64,000 nucleotides of DNA from positions 1-64,000 of the forward strand of contig NZ_VWXX01000018.1 of NCBI RefSeq assembly GCF_008632335.1, read 5' to 3'. The translations under genes and the position numbers were made by a program. Source of the DNA: Thiohalocapsa marina (GTDB lineage Bacteria > Pseudomonadota > Gammaproteobacteria > Chromatiales > Chromatiaceae). Shown in pieces: positions 17,726 to 26,884 of this stretch. Within the stretch, counting starts at the first letter, position 1, and each line of letters begins with the position of its first letter. A model generated the notes under the pieces. The model was given only the letters and a program-made list of their open reading frames with translations. It was not told where the DNA came from and searched no databases.

Positions 17726-18808
17726 ATGAGCACGCAATGCGAGATCACCGCCAGAAAGGCTGCTGGGGCCAGGCTTGGGCTGTTCGAGCGCTGGCTGACC
17801 CTGTGGGTGGCGCTCTGTATCGTCGCCGGCATCGCCCTCGGGCACGTCCTGCCAGGTGTCTTCCAGGGCATCGGCGCCATGGAATTGGCGCAGGTCAATT
17901 TGCCGGTGGCGCTGTTGATCTGGCTCATGATCGTGCCGATGCTGCTCAAGATCGACTTCGCCGCCCTGGGGCAGGTACGCGCACACTGGCGCGGCGTCGG
18001 CGTGACCCTGTTCGTCAACTGGGCGGTGAAGCCCTTCTCCATGGCGCTGCTGGCCTGGGTCTTCATTCGCATCGTCTTCGCGCCCTACCTGCCGGCAGAG
18101 CAGCTCGATTCCTACGTGGCCGGGCTGATCCTGCTGGCGGCGGCGCCCTGCACGGCCATGGTCTTCGTCTGGAGCAACCTGTCCAACGGCGAGCCCCACT
18201 TCACGCTGACGCAGGTGGCGCTGAACGACAGCATCATGGTCTTCGCCTTCGCGCCCATCGTCGGGCTGCTGCTGGGGCTCTCGGCCATCACGGTGCCCTG
18301 GGACACGCTGCTGTTGTCGGTGGTGCTCTACATCGTTGTCCCGGTGGTGCTCGCCCAGTGGTGGCGGCGGTACCTGCTGCGCAGCGGCGGTGAGGTGGCG
18401 CTCGGCAAGGTGCTGGCGCGGCTGCAGCCGGCCTCGCTGGTCGCGCTGCTGGCCACGCTGGTGCTGCTGTTCGGCTTCCAGGGTGAGCAGATCCTGGCGC
18501 AGCCGCTGATCATCGCGATGCTGGCGGTGCCGATCCTGATCCAGGTCTATTTCAACTCCGGGCTCGCCTATTGGCTGAATCGCCGCGTCGGCGAGGCGCA
18601 TTGCGTTGCGGCACCGTCTGCGCTGATCGGTGCGAGCAACTTCTTCGAGCTTGCCGTGGCCGCCGCCATCAGCCTTTTCGGCTTCGACTCAGGTGCAGCG
18701 CTTGCCACCGTCGTGGGCGTGCTGGTGGAGGTGCCGGTGATGCTCTCGGTGGTCGCCATCGTCAACCGCAGCAAGGGCTGGTATGAAGGTCGCGCCACGC
18801 AAAGCTGA
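17726..18808 (+). CDS. acr3: Arsenite efflux permease Acr3
   Basis: 360 residues, about ten TM segments, inner membrane. The Acr3 hallmark AAPCTAMVFVWS with the essential Cys is present, as is ALNDSIMVFAFAPIVGLLLG. It exports As(III), possibly Sb(III), driven by proton motive force. Preceded by a GGAGGG ribosome site. It begins a run of co-directional genes through arsJ; 20 bases separate it from the sulfurtransferase gene. Confidence 0.96.
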   Translation: MSTQCEITARKAAGARLGLFERWLTLWVALCIVAGIALGHVLPGVFQGIGAMELAQVNLPVALLIWLMIVPMLLKIDFAALGQVRAHWRGVGVTLFVNWAVKPFSMALLAWVFIRIVFAPYLPAEQLDSYVAGLILLAAAPCTAMVFVWSNLSNGEPHFTLTQVALNDSIMVFAFAPIVGLLLGLSAITVPWDTLLLSVVLYIVVPVVLAQWWRRYLLRSGGEVALGKVLARLQPASLVALLATLVLLFGFQGEQILAQPLIIAMLAVPILIQVYFNSGLAYWLNRRVGEAHCVAAPSALIGASNFFELAVAAAISLFGFDSGAALATVVGVLVEVPVMLSVVAIVNRSKGWYEGRATQS

Positions 18809-18828
18809 CGTACTGAGGAGGACTTAAC

Positions 18829-19761
18829 ATGGTTCGATCCCTGAGATTCCTGCTGCTGGTCACAGTGCTGGGGGCCGCGTCGGGAGCCGCTCCGGTAGAG
18901 GCCGCCCCTGCCTACCTGGTGGATGCCGACTGGCTCGCCGAGCACATCGACGACGATAACCTGGTGCTGCTGGAGGTGCGCTATCACCCGCACCGCTATT
19001 TCACCGTCGGCCATATCCCCGGGGCGGTGCAGGTCCAGCGCTTCAAAGACCTCGGCGACAACACCGCCAGCCCCTTGATGCGCTTCCCGTCCAAGGACGC
19101 CTTCCAGGCGACGCTGCGCCGCTGGGGCGTCAACGACGATTCGACCCTTGTGCTGTATGACGACGCGCGCACGGCGCTGGCGTCGCGCCTGTACTTTCTG
19201 CTCGCGCTCTATGGATTCCCGATGGAGCAGGTCAAGGTGCTGAACGGCGGTACGGTTGAATGGAGTGCCTTCAACGACCTCAGCCAGGAGCCGGTGGAGC
19301 GTGCGCCGGGCAACTTCACCCTCAAGGACGCCGATGCCGATCTGCTGGTGGAGTGGACCGACGTCTACGATGACGTCGTCTCCCGCCGCGATCCCGGCGT
19401 GGTGCTGCTCGATGCCCGCCCGCACGACATGTACACCGGCGAGGTGATTCGCCACTCGATCTCGGGCGGCCATATCCCCGGCGCGCTCAACGTGGTCAGC
19501 CTCGACGGCACAGACGCCCAGGCGCAGACCTGGCTCGGTGACGAGGCCCTGGCCGCGCTCTACCAGGATATTCCGAAGGACAGGCGCATCTACGTCTACT
19601 GTCACGACGGCTTCCGCATGAGCCTGGCCTGGATGCAGCTCCGACACCTGGGCTACGCGGACGTGCGCCTCTACAACGGCGGCTGGTCGCACTGGGGCAA
19701 CACGCTGACGCTGCCAGTGGTGGAGGGCGCAGCGCCGCTCGATGACGATTTCGCACTTTGA
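18829..19761 (+). CDS. Exported tandem-rhodanese sulfurtransferase (SseA-like)
   Basis: 310 residues with a signal peptide (residues 1-25, ending VEAAPA) and two rhodanese domains; only the second has the catalytic cysteine, in YVYCHDGFRMS. The first is the usual inactive domain. A strong GAGGAGG ribosome site is present. Periplasmic location and position between acr3 and the arsenate genes suggest a role in sulfur chemistry of arsenic (thioarsenates or persulfide supply), which is inference; thiosulfate or mercaptopyruvate sulfurtransferase activity is the family expectation. Confidence 0.85.
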   Translation: MVRSLRFLLLVTVLGAASGAAPVEAAPAYLVDADWLAEHIDDDNLVLLEVRYHPHRYFTVGHIPGAVQVQRFKDLGDNTASPLMRFPSKDAFQATLRRWGVNDDSTLVLYDDARTALASRLYFLLALYGFPMEQVKVLNGGTVEWSAFNDLSQEPVERAPGNFTLKDADADLLVEWTDVYDDVVSRRDPGVVLLDARPHDMYTGEVIRHSISGGHIPGALNVVSLDGTDAQAQTWLGDEALAALYQDIPKDRRIYVYCHDGFRMSLAWMQLRHLGYADVRLYNGGWSHWGNTLTLPVVEGAAPLDDDFAL

Positions 19762-19794
19762 TTCCCGCCTATCAGCAAAAGGGCAAGGCATCCG

Positions 19795-20316
19795 ATGACC
19801 ATCCATCCCTATGACGTACTCCCGCTTACCGAGGGGGGCAAGCTGCTATTCACCCCCTGTCCAGGCACCAAGGGTGTCGGTCTTGCCGAATCGATCGAGC
19901 AGCTGCGCCAGGCCGGAGCGGATGCCGTGATCAGCATGACACCGAGTGACGAGATGGCGCAGCTCAAGGTCGCCGGCCTGCCCGAGGCGGTTGTCCAGTC
20001 TGGAATGCGCTGGCTGCACTTTCCCGTCGAGGACGACGCGGCCCCGGGGCCGGCGTTCGAACAGGCCTGGGTGGCCAATCGCGATGCGGTGATGGCGCTT
20101 GTGGCGCAACAGGGCGCCATCGCCATCCATTGCCGCGGCGGTTCCGGGCGGACTGGGCTCATGGCAGCCCTGATCCTGCGCGAGAGCGGGATGGATGGCG
20201 AGCGGGCCGACACGCTCGTCAAGGTCCTGCGTCCGAAGGCTCTGACACTGCCGGCACACACCGACTATCTGGCCGCTTGTGACGGTCGACATCAACAACA
20301 GGAGCAAGTGCAGTGA
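19795..20316 (+). CDS. Dual-specificity/CDKN3-like protein phosphatase homologue in ars operon
   Basis: 173 residues. The HCx5R phosphatase loop is intact ([11 protein letters not shown], Cys113 and Arg119), with acidic residues of a likely general-acid loop in [10 protein letters not shown] upstream. Cyclin-dependent-kinase-inhibitor-3-like fold. HCx5R proteins include arsenate reductases of the yeast Acr2 type, so arsenate reduction or dephosphorylation in the GAPDH/ArsJ pathway are candidate roles, both unproven. No conventional arsC is present in the operon. Its last bases overlap the GTG start of GAPDH. Confidence 0.75.
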   Translation: MTIHPYDVLPLTEGGKLLFTPCPGTKGVGLAESIEQLRQAGADAVISMTPSDEMAQLKVAGLPEAVVQSGMRWLHFPVEDDAAPGPAFEQAWVANRDAVMALVAQQGAIAIHCRGGSGRTGLMAALILRESGMDGERADTLVKVLRPKALTLPAHTDYLAACDGRHQQQEQVQ

Positions 20317-21353
20317 CCATCAAGATCGGCATCAACGGTTTCGGCCGCATGGGCAGGCTCGGGCTGCGGGCCGCCTGGGATCACCAACAGGCGCAGGGGG
20401 GCGACAGTGGCCCGGCGCTCGAATTCGTCCAGATCAACGAGATCGCCTGCGACGCGGCGGGCTCGGCGCATCTGCTGGCATTCGACTCGGTGCACGGGCC
20501 TTGGGCTCACGCGTGTAGCGGCGACGGCGATCAGCTGCACATCGATGGTCAGGCGCTGGGCTACAGCAGCCATAAGACCATCGCCGAGGGCGACTGGTCC
20601 GGCTGCGACATCGTCATCGAGGCCACGGGCAAGCACCATAAGCAGCCGGAGCTGTTGCAGGGCTATTTTGAGCAAGGCGTGAAGAAGGTGCTGGTCGCCG
20701 CGCCGACCAAGGGGGCGCTGGACATTGTCTATGGCGTCAACCAGCACCGCTACGACCCGGCCGAGCACCATCTGGTGACGGCCGCCTCCTGCACCACCAA
20801 TTGCCTGGCGCCGGTGGTCAAGGTGATGCACGAGCAGATCGGCATCCTGCATGGCAGCATGACCACCATTCACAACATCACCAATACCCAGCGCATCGTC
20901 GATCTGGGCCACAAGGACCTGCGCCGCGCGCGCGCCTGCGGCCAGTCGCTGATCCCGACCACCACGGGCTCGGCCAAGGCCATCACCAAGATCTTCCCCG
21001 AGCTCGAGGGCAAGCTCAACGGCCATGCGATACGCGTGCCGCTCTTGAATGCCTCCCTGACCGACTTCGTCTTCGAGGCGGCGCGGCCGGTGACCGCCGA
21101 GGAGATCAACGCCCTGTTCAAGGTCGCCGCCGAGGGCGAGCTCGCCGGCATCCTCGGCTACGAGGAGCGCCCGCTGGTCTCGGTGGACTACCTCAACGAC
21201 CCGCGCTCCTCCATCGTCGATGCCCTCTCCACCCTGGTCGTCGCCGGCACCCAGGTCAAGGTCTATGCCTGGTACGACAACGAATGGGGCTATGTGAACC
21301 GGATGATGGACATTGTTCGCCTGGTGGCGAAAAGTTTGAAGTTTGAAGGGTGA
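20313..21353 (+). CDS. ArsJ-associated glyceraldehyde-3-phosphate dehydrogenase
   Basis: 346 residues from GTG 20313, with AGGAG upstream. NAD-binding [15 protein letters not shown], catalytic Cys in [11 protein letters not shown], and the phosphate-binding [11 protein letters not shown] are present. In arsenic islands this paralogue makes 1-arseno-3-phosphoglycerate from arsenate and G3P; the partner ArsJ exports it. The tail KSLKFEG is encoded by the repeat of the inserted element that follows (21331 on), so the native C-terminus has been altered by a few residues. Confidence 0.92.
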   Translation: MTIKIGINGFGRMGRLGLRAAWDHQQAQGGDSGPALEFVQINEIACDAAGSAHLLAFDSVHGPWAHACSGDGDQLHIDGQALGYSSHKTIAEGDWSGCDIVIEATGKHHKQPELLQGYFEQGVKKVLVAAPTKGALDIVYGVNQHRYDPAEHHLVTAASCTTNCLAPVVKVMHEQIGILHGSMTTIHNITNTQRIVDLGHKDLRRARACGQSLIPTTTGSAKAITKIFPELEGKLNGHAIRVPLLNASLTDFVFEAARPVTAEEINALFKVAAEGELAGILGYEERPLVSVDYLNDPRSSIVDALSTLVVAGTQVKVYAWYDNEWGYVNRMMDIVRLVAKSLKFEG

Positions 21354-21367
21354 AGTTTGAAAGGTGA
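21331..21367. repeat. Left terminal repeat of four-helix-bundle element
   Basis: Iterated AAGTTTGAAGTTTGAAGG and a further TGAAGTTTGAAAGG. It is the inverted counterpart of 21743-21776. It overlaps the last codons of GAPDH. Confidence 0.7.
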
Positions 21368-21370
21368 GGC

Positions 21371-21727
21371 ATGAAATCGGACATTCCGGCGCGGACCTTT
21401 GAGTTTGCACGGCGGGTGGTGTTGCTGTGTCGGGTGCTGGATGGATCGCCGGGCGTGCCGCGAACAGTCGCCTCGCAGTTGCTGCGTTCCGGGACCTCGA
21501 TCGGTGCCAATGTCGAGGAGGCGCAGGCATCGCAGAGCGAGGCGGATTTCATCAGCAAGTACAGCATCGCCTGCAAGGAGGCGCGGGAAACCCACTACTG
21601 GCTTCGACTCATTGCGGCTACCGAGATCTTGCCCGAACATCGATTGTCGGACCTCAAGAGTGAATGCAGTGAGCTGATCGCGATACTGACGACCATCATC
21701 AAGAAGCTCAGAGGGCCGAGCGCATGA
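21371..21727 (+). CDS. Four-helix-bundle protein (23S rRNA IVS protein family)
   Basis: 118 residues, matching the TIGR02436/S23-type family: FEFARRVVLLCRVL, then SQLLRSGTSIGANVEEAQAS, then FISKYSIACKEARETHYWLRL, and LIAILTTIIKKL. These small proteins are found within 23S rRNA intervening sequences and as solitary cargo flanked by TTTGAAG-type repeats; biochemical function is unknown. Here it lies between GAPDH and arsJ, flanked by inverted repeats, and its stop overlaps the arsJ start (ATGA). It is foreign to the ars pathway. Confidence 0.88.
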   Translation: MKSDIPARTFEFARRVVLLCRVLDGSPGVPRTVASQLLRSGTSIGANVEEAQASQSEADFISKYSIACKEARETHYWLRLIAATEILPEHRLSDLKSECSELIAILTTIIKKLRGPSA

Positions 21728-23061
21728 ACGGGCGATCTTCCGTTTCAAACTTCAAACTTCAAACTTCACTCTTCAACTACTTCACGGTCACGGCCGGCTA
21801 CTGGGCCTTCACCATCACCGACGGTGCGATCCGCATGCTGGTGGTGCTCTACTTCCACCAGCTCGGCTACTCGCCGTTCGAGGTGGCGATGCTGTTCCTC
21901 TTCTACGAGGTCTTCGGCATCGTCACCAACCTGGTCGGCGGCTGGCTCGGGGCGCGCATCGGGCTGAACCTGACCATGCACATCGGCATGGGCCTGCAGG
22001 TGGCGGCCTTGCTCATGCTCACGGTGCCTGATCCCTGGCTGTCGGTGGCCTATGTGATGGCCGCCCAGGCGCTGTCGGGCATCGCCAAGGACCTGAACAA
22101 GATGTCGGCCAAGGCCTCGGTGAAGTCCCTCACGGGCCAGGGCGCGGCGGCCGAGTCCAGGCTGTTCAAGTACGTCGCGGTGCTCACGGGCTCCAAGAAT
22201 GCCCTGAAGGGCGCGGGCTTCTTCGTCGGCGCGGCGCTGCTGCAGGGCATCGGCTTCCGCGGCGCGCTCTTCGTGCTCGCGGGCGTGCTGCTCGTAGTGC
22301 TAGTGATCACGGCGCTGCTGCTGCCGTCGGGTGTCGGCAAGCTCAAGGAGAAGGCGCGGTTCACCCAGGTGTTCTCCAACACCCCGGCGGTCAACTGGCT
22401 GTCGGCCGCGCGGTTCTTTCTGTTCGGCGCGCGCGATGTCTGGTTCGTCGTGGCGCTGCCGGTGTTCCTGTACGACGTGCTCGGCTGGTCCTTCACCGAG
22501 GTGGGCGGCTTCCTGGCGCTGTGGGTCATCGGCTACGGCGTGGTCCAGGCCAGCGCGCCGGCGCTGCTGCGCCGTGGCCGTCATGGGGCGGGTCCGGGCG
22601 GGAGCACGGCGCGTGTCTGGGCGCTGGTGCTGGCGCTGATCCCGGCCGGCATTGCGCTGGGCATGACCCACGGACCGGCGTTGGCGGCCCAATGGAGCGA
22701 TGAGGCCGCGACCGCCTTCGGCTGGCTTGCCGATGCGTCCGCGGCGGAGATTCAGGGGCTGGTGCTGGTTGCCGGGCTGGTGTTCTTCGGCATTGTGTTC
22801 GCGATCAACTCCGCCGTGCATTCCTACCTGATCCTGGCCTACTCGGACTTCCAGAAGGTGTCCATGAACGTCGGCTTCTACTACATGGCCAACGCCGGCG
22901 GGCGTCTCGCCGGCACGGTGCTGTCGGGGCTCATCTACCAGACCCAGGGGCTGACCGGGTGTCTGTGGTGGTCGGCGGGCTTCGTGCTCGCCGCCTTTCT
23001 GCTGTCGCTCAGACTGCCGCCGGTGCCCCAGTCAGCGCACGAGGTTGACGCTCCTGCCTGA
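21724..23061 (+). CDS. arsJ: ArsJ organoarsenical efflux permease (MFS)
   Basis: 445 residues, about twelve TM segments. Recognised from the ArsJ-specific opening NYFTVTAGYWAFTITDGAIR and ALSGIAKDLNKMSAKASVK. It exports 1-arseno-3-phosphoglycerate made by the adjacent GAPDH, giving arsenate resistance. The first 16 or so residues (MNGRSSV and SNFKLQTSL) come from the terminal repeat of the inserted element; relatives begin near the NYFTVTA segment. Expression is now coupled to the four-helix-bundle gene by the overlapping ATGA. Confidence 0.93.
   Translation: MNGRSSVSNFKLQTSLFNYFTVTAGYWAFTITDGAIRMLVVLYFHQLGYSPFEVAMLFLFYEVFGIVTNLVGGWLGARIGLNLTMHIGMGLQVAALLMLTVPDPWLSVAYVMAAQALSGIAKDLNKMSAKASVKSLTGQGAAAESRLFKYVAVLTGSKNALKGAGFFVGAALLQGIGFRGALFVLAGVLLVVLVITALLLPSGVGKLKEKARFTQVFSNTPAVNWLSAARFFLFGARDVWFVVALPVFLYDVLGWSFTEVGGFLALWVIGYGVVQASAPALLRRGRHGAGPGGSTARVWALVLALIPAGIALGMTHGPALAAQWSDEAATAFGWLADASAAEIQGLVLVAGLVFFGIVFAINSAVHSYLILAYSDFQKVSMNVGFYYMANAGGRLAGTVLSGLIYQTQGLTGCLWWSAGFVLAAFLLSLRLPPVPQSAHEVDAPA
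21743..21776. repeat. Right terminal repeat of four-helix-bundle element
   Basis: TTTCAAACTTCAAACTTC and further CAAACTTC units, inverted relative to 21331-21367. It is translated as SNFKLQTSL at the N-terminus of ArsJ. Confidence 0.7.
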
Positions 23062-23145
23062 TTTGTCCTGCGCCACGCCTTCCCGGGAGACGGCGGTAAC
23101 GACCAGGCCATATACTGCAGGGTTTTTCCCTGCCTTGGATGTGCC

Positions 23146-24303
23146 ATGGGCGTTCGCAACCTTGCCATCGTCATCTACTGCACCCTGGTTGCGGTCGCCG
23201 TGCTCTATGCCCCGCAGCCTCTGCTGCCGCTCCTGGCCGAGGAGTGGGGCCGGCCCCTGGGCGAGACGGCGCTGCTGACCACCACGACGCTGGTCCCCCT
23301 GGCGCTGGGGCCGCTGGTCTACGGCTATGTGCTGGAACACGTCTCCAGCAAGCACATGCTGATCCTCGGCTTCAGCGTGCTGACGCTGGCGCAGTTCACC
23401 CTGAGCCTCGGGCCGGATTACCCGCTGTTCTTTGCCCTGCGCACCTTCGAAGGGATGGTGCTGCCGGCCATTCTCACCGCCTTGATGACCTACAGCTCGT
23501 CCGCCGGCGGCCCGCAAAGGACCCGCCGCAACATCACCATCTACATCGCCGCGACCATCGCCGGCGGTTTCAGCGGGCGCGCGCTCAGCGGGGTGATGAC
23601 CGACCTGTTCGACTGGCAGGCGGCCTTCCTGTTCTGGGCGGGCGCCGCCCTGTTGGCAACGGTACTGACCACGCGCCTGGCCTCCGACAGCCGATTGCGC
23701 CTCGGCCGGGTTCGTTTTGCAGAGATCCGCCAGCTGGCGCGCCGGCCGGTCTATGCCGAAGGGCTGCTCAGCGCCTTTCTGCTGTTCTTCGTGTTTGCGG
23801 CCGTGCTCAATTTCCTGCCGTTTCACATGCGCGACAACGACCCGGAGATCTCCCAGAGCGCCATCGCGCTGGTCTATACCGGCTATCTGATCGGCGTGGT
23901 GGTCGCGTTGTTCTCGCTACGCCTGATCCGGCTGTTCGGCGGTGAGCGCCGTACCCTGGTCGCCGGAAGTTTGGTCTATCTGCTCGGCACCGCCGCCTTC
24001 GCCCTGCCGGGCAACCAGTACGCCTACCTGTCGATGTTGGTGTTCGCCGCCGGCATGTTCACGCTGCACAGCGTGCTCTCGGCCTTTCTCAACCACCTGG
24101 AGCGGGATCGCAAGGGCCTGGTCAACGGCCTCTACGTGTCTTCCTATTATGCCGGCGGCGCGCTGGGGTCCTTCCTGCCGGGGTTCCTGTACCAGGGCTT
24201 TGGCTGGGGCATATTCATCGCCTTCCTGGTGCTGCTGGTGTTGGGCCTGATCGGGTTGAGCCTGATGCTGCGCCATGGCGAGGCGCCTGATGCGGACCCA
24301 TAG
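23146..24303 (+). CDS. MFS transporter, YnfM-like
   Basis: 385 residues with about twelve hydrophobic segments; MFS features include LLPLLAEEWGRPLGETALL near the N-terminus and RTFEGMVLPAILTALMTY. Close to the YnfM/multidrug-type major facilitator group. It lies 84 bases after arsJ, behind a small hairpin (GCAGGG-TTTTT-CCCTGC, 23117-23133), so it may be an independent unit. An arsenical substrate is possible from position but not indicated by sequence. Confidence 0.8.
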   Translation: MGVRNLAIVIYCTLVAVAVLYAPQPLLPLLAEEWGRPLGETALLTTTTLVPLALGPLVYGYVLEHVSSKHMLILGFSVLTLAQFTLSLGPDYPLFFALRTFEGMVLPAILTALMTYSSSAGGPQRTRRNITIYIAATIAGGFSGRALSGVMTDLFDWQAAFLFWAGAALLATVLTTRLASDSRLRLGRVRFAEIRQLARRPVYAEGLLSAFLLFFVFAAVLNFLPFHMRDNDPEISQSAIALVYTGYLIGVVVALFSLRLIRLFGGERRTLVAGSLVYLLGTAAFALPGNQYAYLSMLVFAAGMFTLHSVLSAFLNHLERDRKGLVNGLYVSSYYAGGALGSFLPGFLYQGFGWGIFIAFLVLLVLGLIGLSLMLRHGEAPDADP

Positions 24304-24441
24304 GCCGCTTATATCCAGGGATCGATGTCGTGAGTTGCAATGTACTCACACATGTGGAAGCCTTGGATTCAAAAAAACAGGACGTCGCGCGCAACGGAGT
24401 CAGCGCTAACCCATCTCCTGCCACCCTGAGACATCGATACC

Positions 24442-26394
24442 ATGGCCAAGCACCATCACGCCCACGACACCCACTGTGACCATTCCCATTCGGAGGGCTG
24501 TGACTGCACGCCGGCGCTGTTCGTCGACATGATCGAAAGTGCCGGACTGGAGCTGAGCCGTCGGGGGTTCATCAAGGGGCTCGGTGCCCTGGGCGGGCTG
24601 ATGGCCTTCGGCGGCCTGGCCGCGGCGGCGGAGACGCCACTGCTCGAGGGCACCCGGGCCGAGACCATCTATTTCGGCGGCCCCATCCGCACCATGGTCA
24701 GCGAGGACGATCAGCCGGAGGCGCTGGCCGTGGCCGGCGGGCGCATCCTGGCCACCGGGAGCCTGCAGGAGGTCATGGCCACCCGCGGTGACGACACCCG
24801 GATGATCGACCTCGCCGGCAAGACCCTGATGCCCGGCTTCTTCGACCCGCATTCCCATGTGGCATTGCAGTCGGTGAAATTTTCCACCGCCAACCTCGAT
24901 CCCAAGCCCATCGGCGAGGCCGGGTCCATCGCCGACATCCAGCGCATCCTGCGCGACTGGATCAAGGAGAAGGATCTCAAACCCGGACAATGGGTCATTG
25001 GCTGGGGCTACGATGACACCGGCATCGAGGAGAAGCGCCATCCCACCCGCGAGGACCTGGACGCGGTCTCCACCGACCATCCCATCCTGCTGGTGCACAT
25101 CTCCTGCCATCTGATGACCGGCAACAGCCGGATGATGGAGGCCTGCGACATCACGGCGGACACGCCGGATCCCAAGGGCGGCGTGATCCAGCGCGAGCCC
25201 GGCAGCCAGACGCCCAACGGCGTGCTGGAAGAGAACGCCATGATGCTGGCCGGCCGCCACCTGCCCATGCCCACGCCGGAGCAGGCCATGACGCTGATCA
25301 CCCAGGGGCTGGAGCGTTATGCCGAGGCCGGCATCACCACCGCGCAGGACTGCGCCACCTTCCAGGGCACCTGGAACCTGCTGTCGCACATGGACGAGCA
25401 GGGCCTGATGCCCATCGACGTGATCACCTGGCCGCTGTACGAGGCGGTCGACGACGATACCTTTTCACGCATCGCCGCCAACCCGGGCATGAGCCATGGA
25501 CGTCTGCGCCTGGGCGGGATCAAGTTCGTCGTGGATGGCTCGATCCAGGGCTACACCGCGTACCTCAGCGAGCCCTACTATGTGCAGCCTGGTGACACCG
25601 CGCCGATGACCGACAAGTGCAACACGGGTCCGGCGGAGCGGCTGTTCATCAGCGCCGACAACCAGGAGACCCAGACCGGCGGCAGCCAGTCCCCGACGAC
25701 CACCGGGCAAGACTTTCGTGGCTACGCCAACATGACCCAGGAGCAGCTGGTCTCCTGGATCAGTCGCTGCGATGCGAGCGGCATCCAGTTCCAGGCCCAT
25801 ACCAACGGGGACGCGGCCACGGACATGCTGCTCAAGGCGGTGGAGACGGTGCGCAAGGACAAGCCGCGGCCGGATCTGCGCTCTACCGTGATCCATGCCC
25901 AGACCATGCGCGACGATCAGCTCGATACCCTCGCCCGCCAGGGGATGACCCCCTCGTTCTTCCCGATCCACGTCTATTTCTGGGGAGATCGCCATCGCGA
26001 CCAGTTCCTCGGGCCGGCACGCGCCAGCCGGATCGACCCCGCCCGCTCGGCCCTGGATCGCAAGCTCAAGATCAGTCTGCATCACGATGCCCCGGTGGCC
26101 GGCATCAGCATGCTCAACGTCGCCTGGTCGGCCATCAACCGGGTGACCACCAGCGGCAAGGAGCTGGGTCCGGAGCAGAAGCTGACGCCCTTCGAGGCCT
26201 TCCGCGCCATCACCGCGGATGCCGCCTGGCAGAACTTTCAGGAAGACCGCAAGGGCACGCTGGAGGTCGGCAAGCTGGCAGACATGGTGCTGCTGTCCGG
26301 TGACCCCATGACGGTGGATCCCATGACCATCCGGGACCTCAAGGTCGTGCAGACCCTGAAGGAGGGCAGGGTGGTGTATTCGGCGCAGGGCTGA
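24442..26394 (+). CDS. Tat-exported amidohydrolase (YtcJ-like) with His-rich N-terminus
   Basis: 650 residues, amidohydrolase family 3. A His/Cys-rich head (MAKHHHAHDTHCDHSHSEGC) precedes a twin-arginine signal SRRGFIKGLGALGG (Arg40-Arg41). The metal site DPHSHVALQS, the KFVVDGSIQGY segment and the C-terminal KLADMVLLSGDP are typical. It would hydrolyse C-N bonds in amides or cyclic ureas in the periplasm with bound metal; the substrate is unknown. A 12-bp hairpin follows the stop. The metal-binding head would lie in the cytoplasm or be cleaved with the signal, which is unusual. Confidence 0.88.
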   Translation: MAKHHHAHDTHCDHSHSEGCDCTPALFVDMIESAGLELSRRGFIKGLGALGGLMAFGGLAAAAETPLLEGTRAETIYFGGPIRTMVSEDDQPEALAVAGGRILATGSLQEVMATRGDDTRMIDLAGKTLMPGFFDPHSHVALQSVKFSTANLDPKPIGEAGSIADIQRILRDWIKEKDLKPGQWVIGWGYDDTGIEEKRHPTREDLDAVSTDHPILLVHISCHLMTGNSRMMEACDITADTPDPKGGVIQREPGSQTPNGVLEENAMMLAGRHLPMPTPEQAMTLITQGLERYAEAGITTAQDCATFQGTWNLLSHMDEQGLMPIDVITWPLYEAVDDDTFSRIAANPGMSHGRLRLGGIKFVVDGSIQGYTAYLSEPYYVQPGDTAPMTDKCNTGPAERLFISADNQETQTGGSQSPTTTGQDFRGYANMTQEQLVSWISRCDASGIQFQAHTNGDAATDMLLKAVETVRKDKPRPDLRSTVIHAQTMRDDQLDTLARQGMTPSFFPIHVYFWGDRHRDQFLGPARASRIDPARSALDRKLKISLHHDAPVAGISMLNVAWSAINRVTTSGKELGPEQKLTPFEAFRAITADAAWQNFQEDRKGTLEVGKLADMVLLSGDPMTVDPMTIRDLKVVQTLKEGRVVYSAQG

Positions 26395-26413
26395 GGGACT
26401 TGGCGCTCGGGTC

Positions 26414-26445
26414 GGGCTGCCGGTCCGGAGCCTGACCGGCAGCCC
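26414..26445. terminator. Hairpin after the amidohydrolase gene
   Basis: Perfect 12-bp stem GGGCTGCCGGTC / GACCGGCAGCCC with an 8-base loop, 20 bases past the stop codon and immediately before the first REP unit. No T-run follows. Confidence 0.6.
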
Positions 26446-26447
26446 GC

Positions 26448-26602
26448 GTAGGTTGGGGTGACGAAGGAACCCCAACAAACCACGGGCATTCAATGAAAGA
26501 CGCGTTCGGTCATGTGGTGAGCAGCCCAATGTTAAACAAGCCGGCACGATCATCGCACACGTTGGGGTTCGTTCCTCACCCCAACCTACGTCGATCGGCA
26601 TG
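26448..26602. repeat. REP unit 1 (paired GTAG-REPs)
   Basis: A 155-bp unit bounded by inverted REPs: GTAGGTTGGGGTGACGAAGG at the left and its counterpart ending CCTCACCCCAACCTAC at the right. Each REP can itself fold through GTTGGGGT/ACCCCAAC. It begins with GTAG, the tetranucleotide recognised by RAYT transposases. The second unit differs at only two positions. Confidence 0.85.
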
Positions 26603-26672
26603 CTGCGGTACGGGGTGGGGCGCGACCGCTCGGATGGCGATCAATGCTCGCTGTTTGTGGTCGCGTCGCCCT

Positions 26673-26827
26673 GTAGGTTGGGGTGACGAAGGAACCCCAA
26701 CAAACCACGGGCATTCAATGAAAGACGCGTTCGGTCATGTGGTGAGCAACCCAATGTTAAACAAGCCGGCACGATCATCGCACACGTTGGGGTTCGTGCC
26801 TCACCCCAACCTACGTCGATCGGCATG
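26673..26827. repeat. REP unit 2 (paired GTAG-REPs)
   Basis: Direct repeat of unit 1 with two base differences, separated from it by 70 bases and ending 57 bases before the transposase start at 26885. The near identity indicates recent duplication. Confidence 0.85.
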
Positions 26828-26884
26828 GTGCGGCGTGATCGGTCCAATGGCAATGAATACCGACCGGTCTGGGCTACCACGCTA

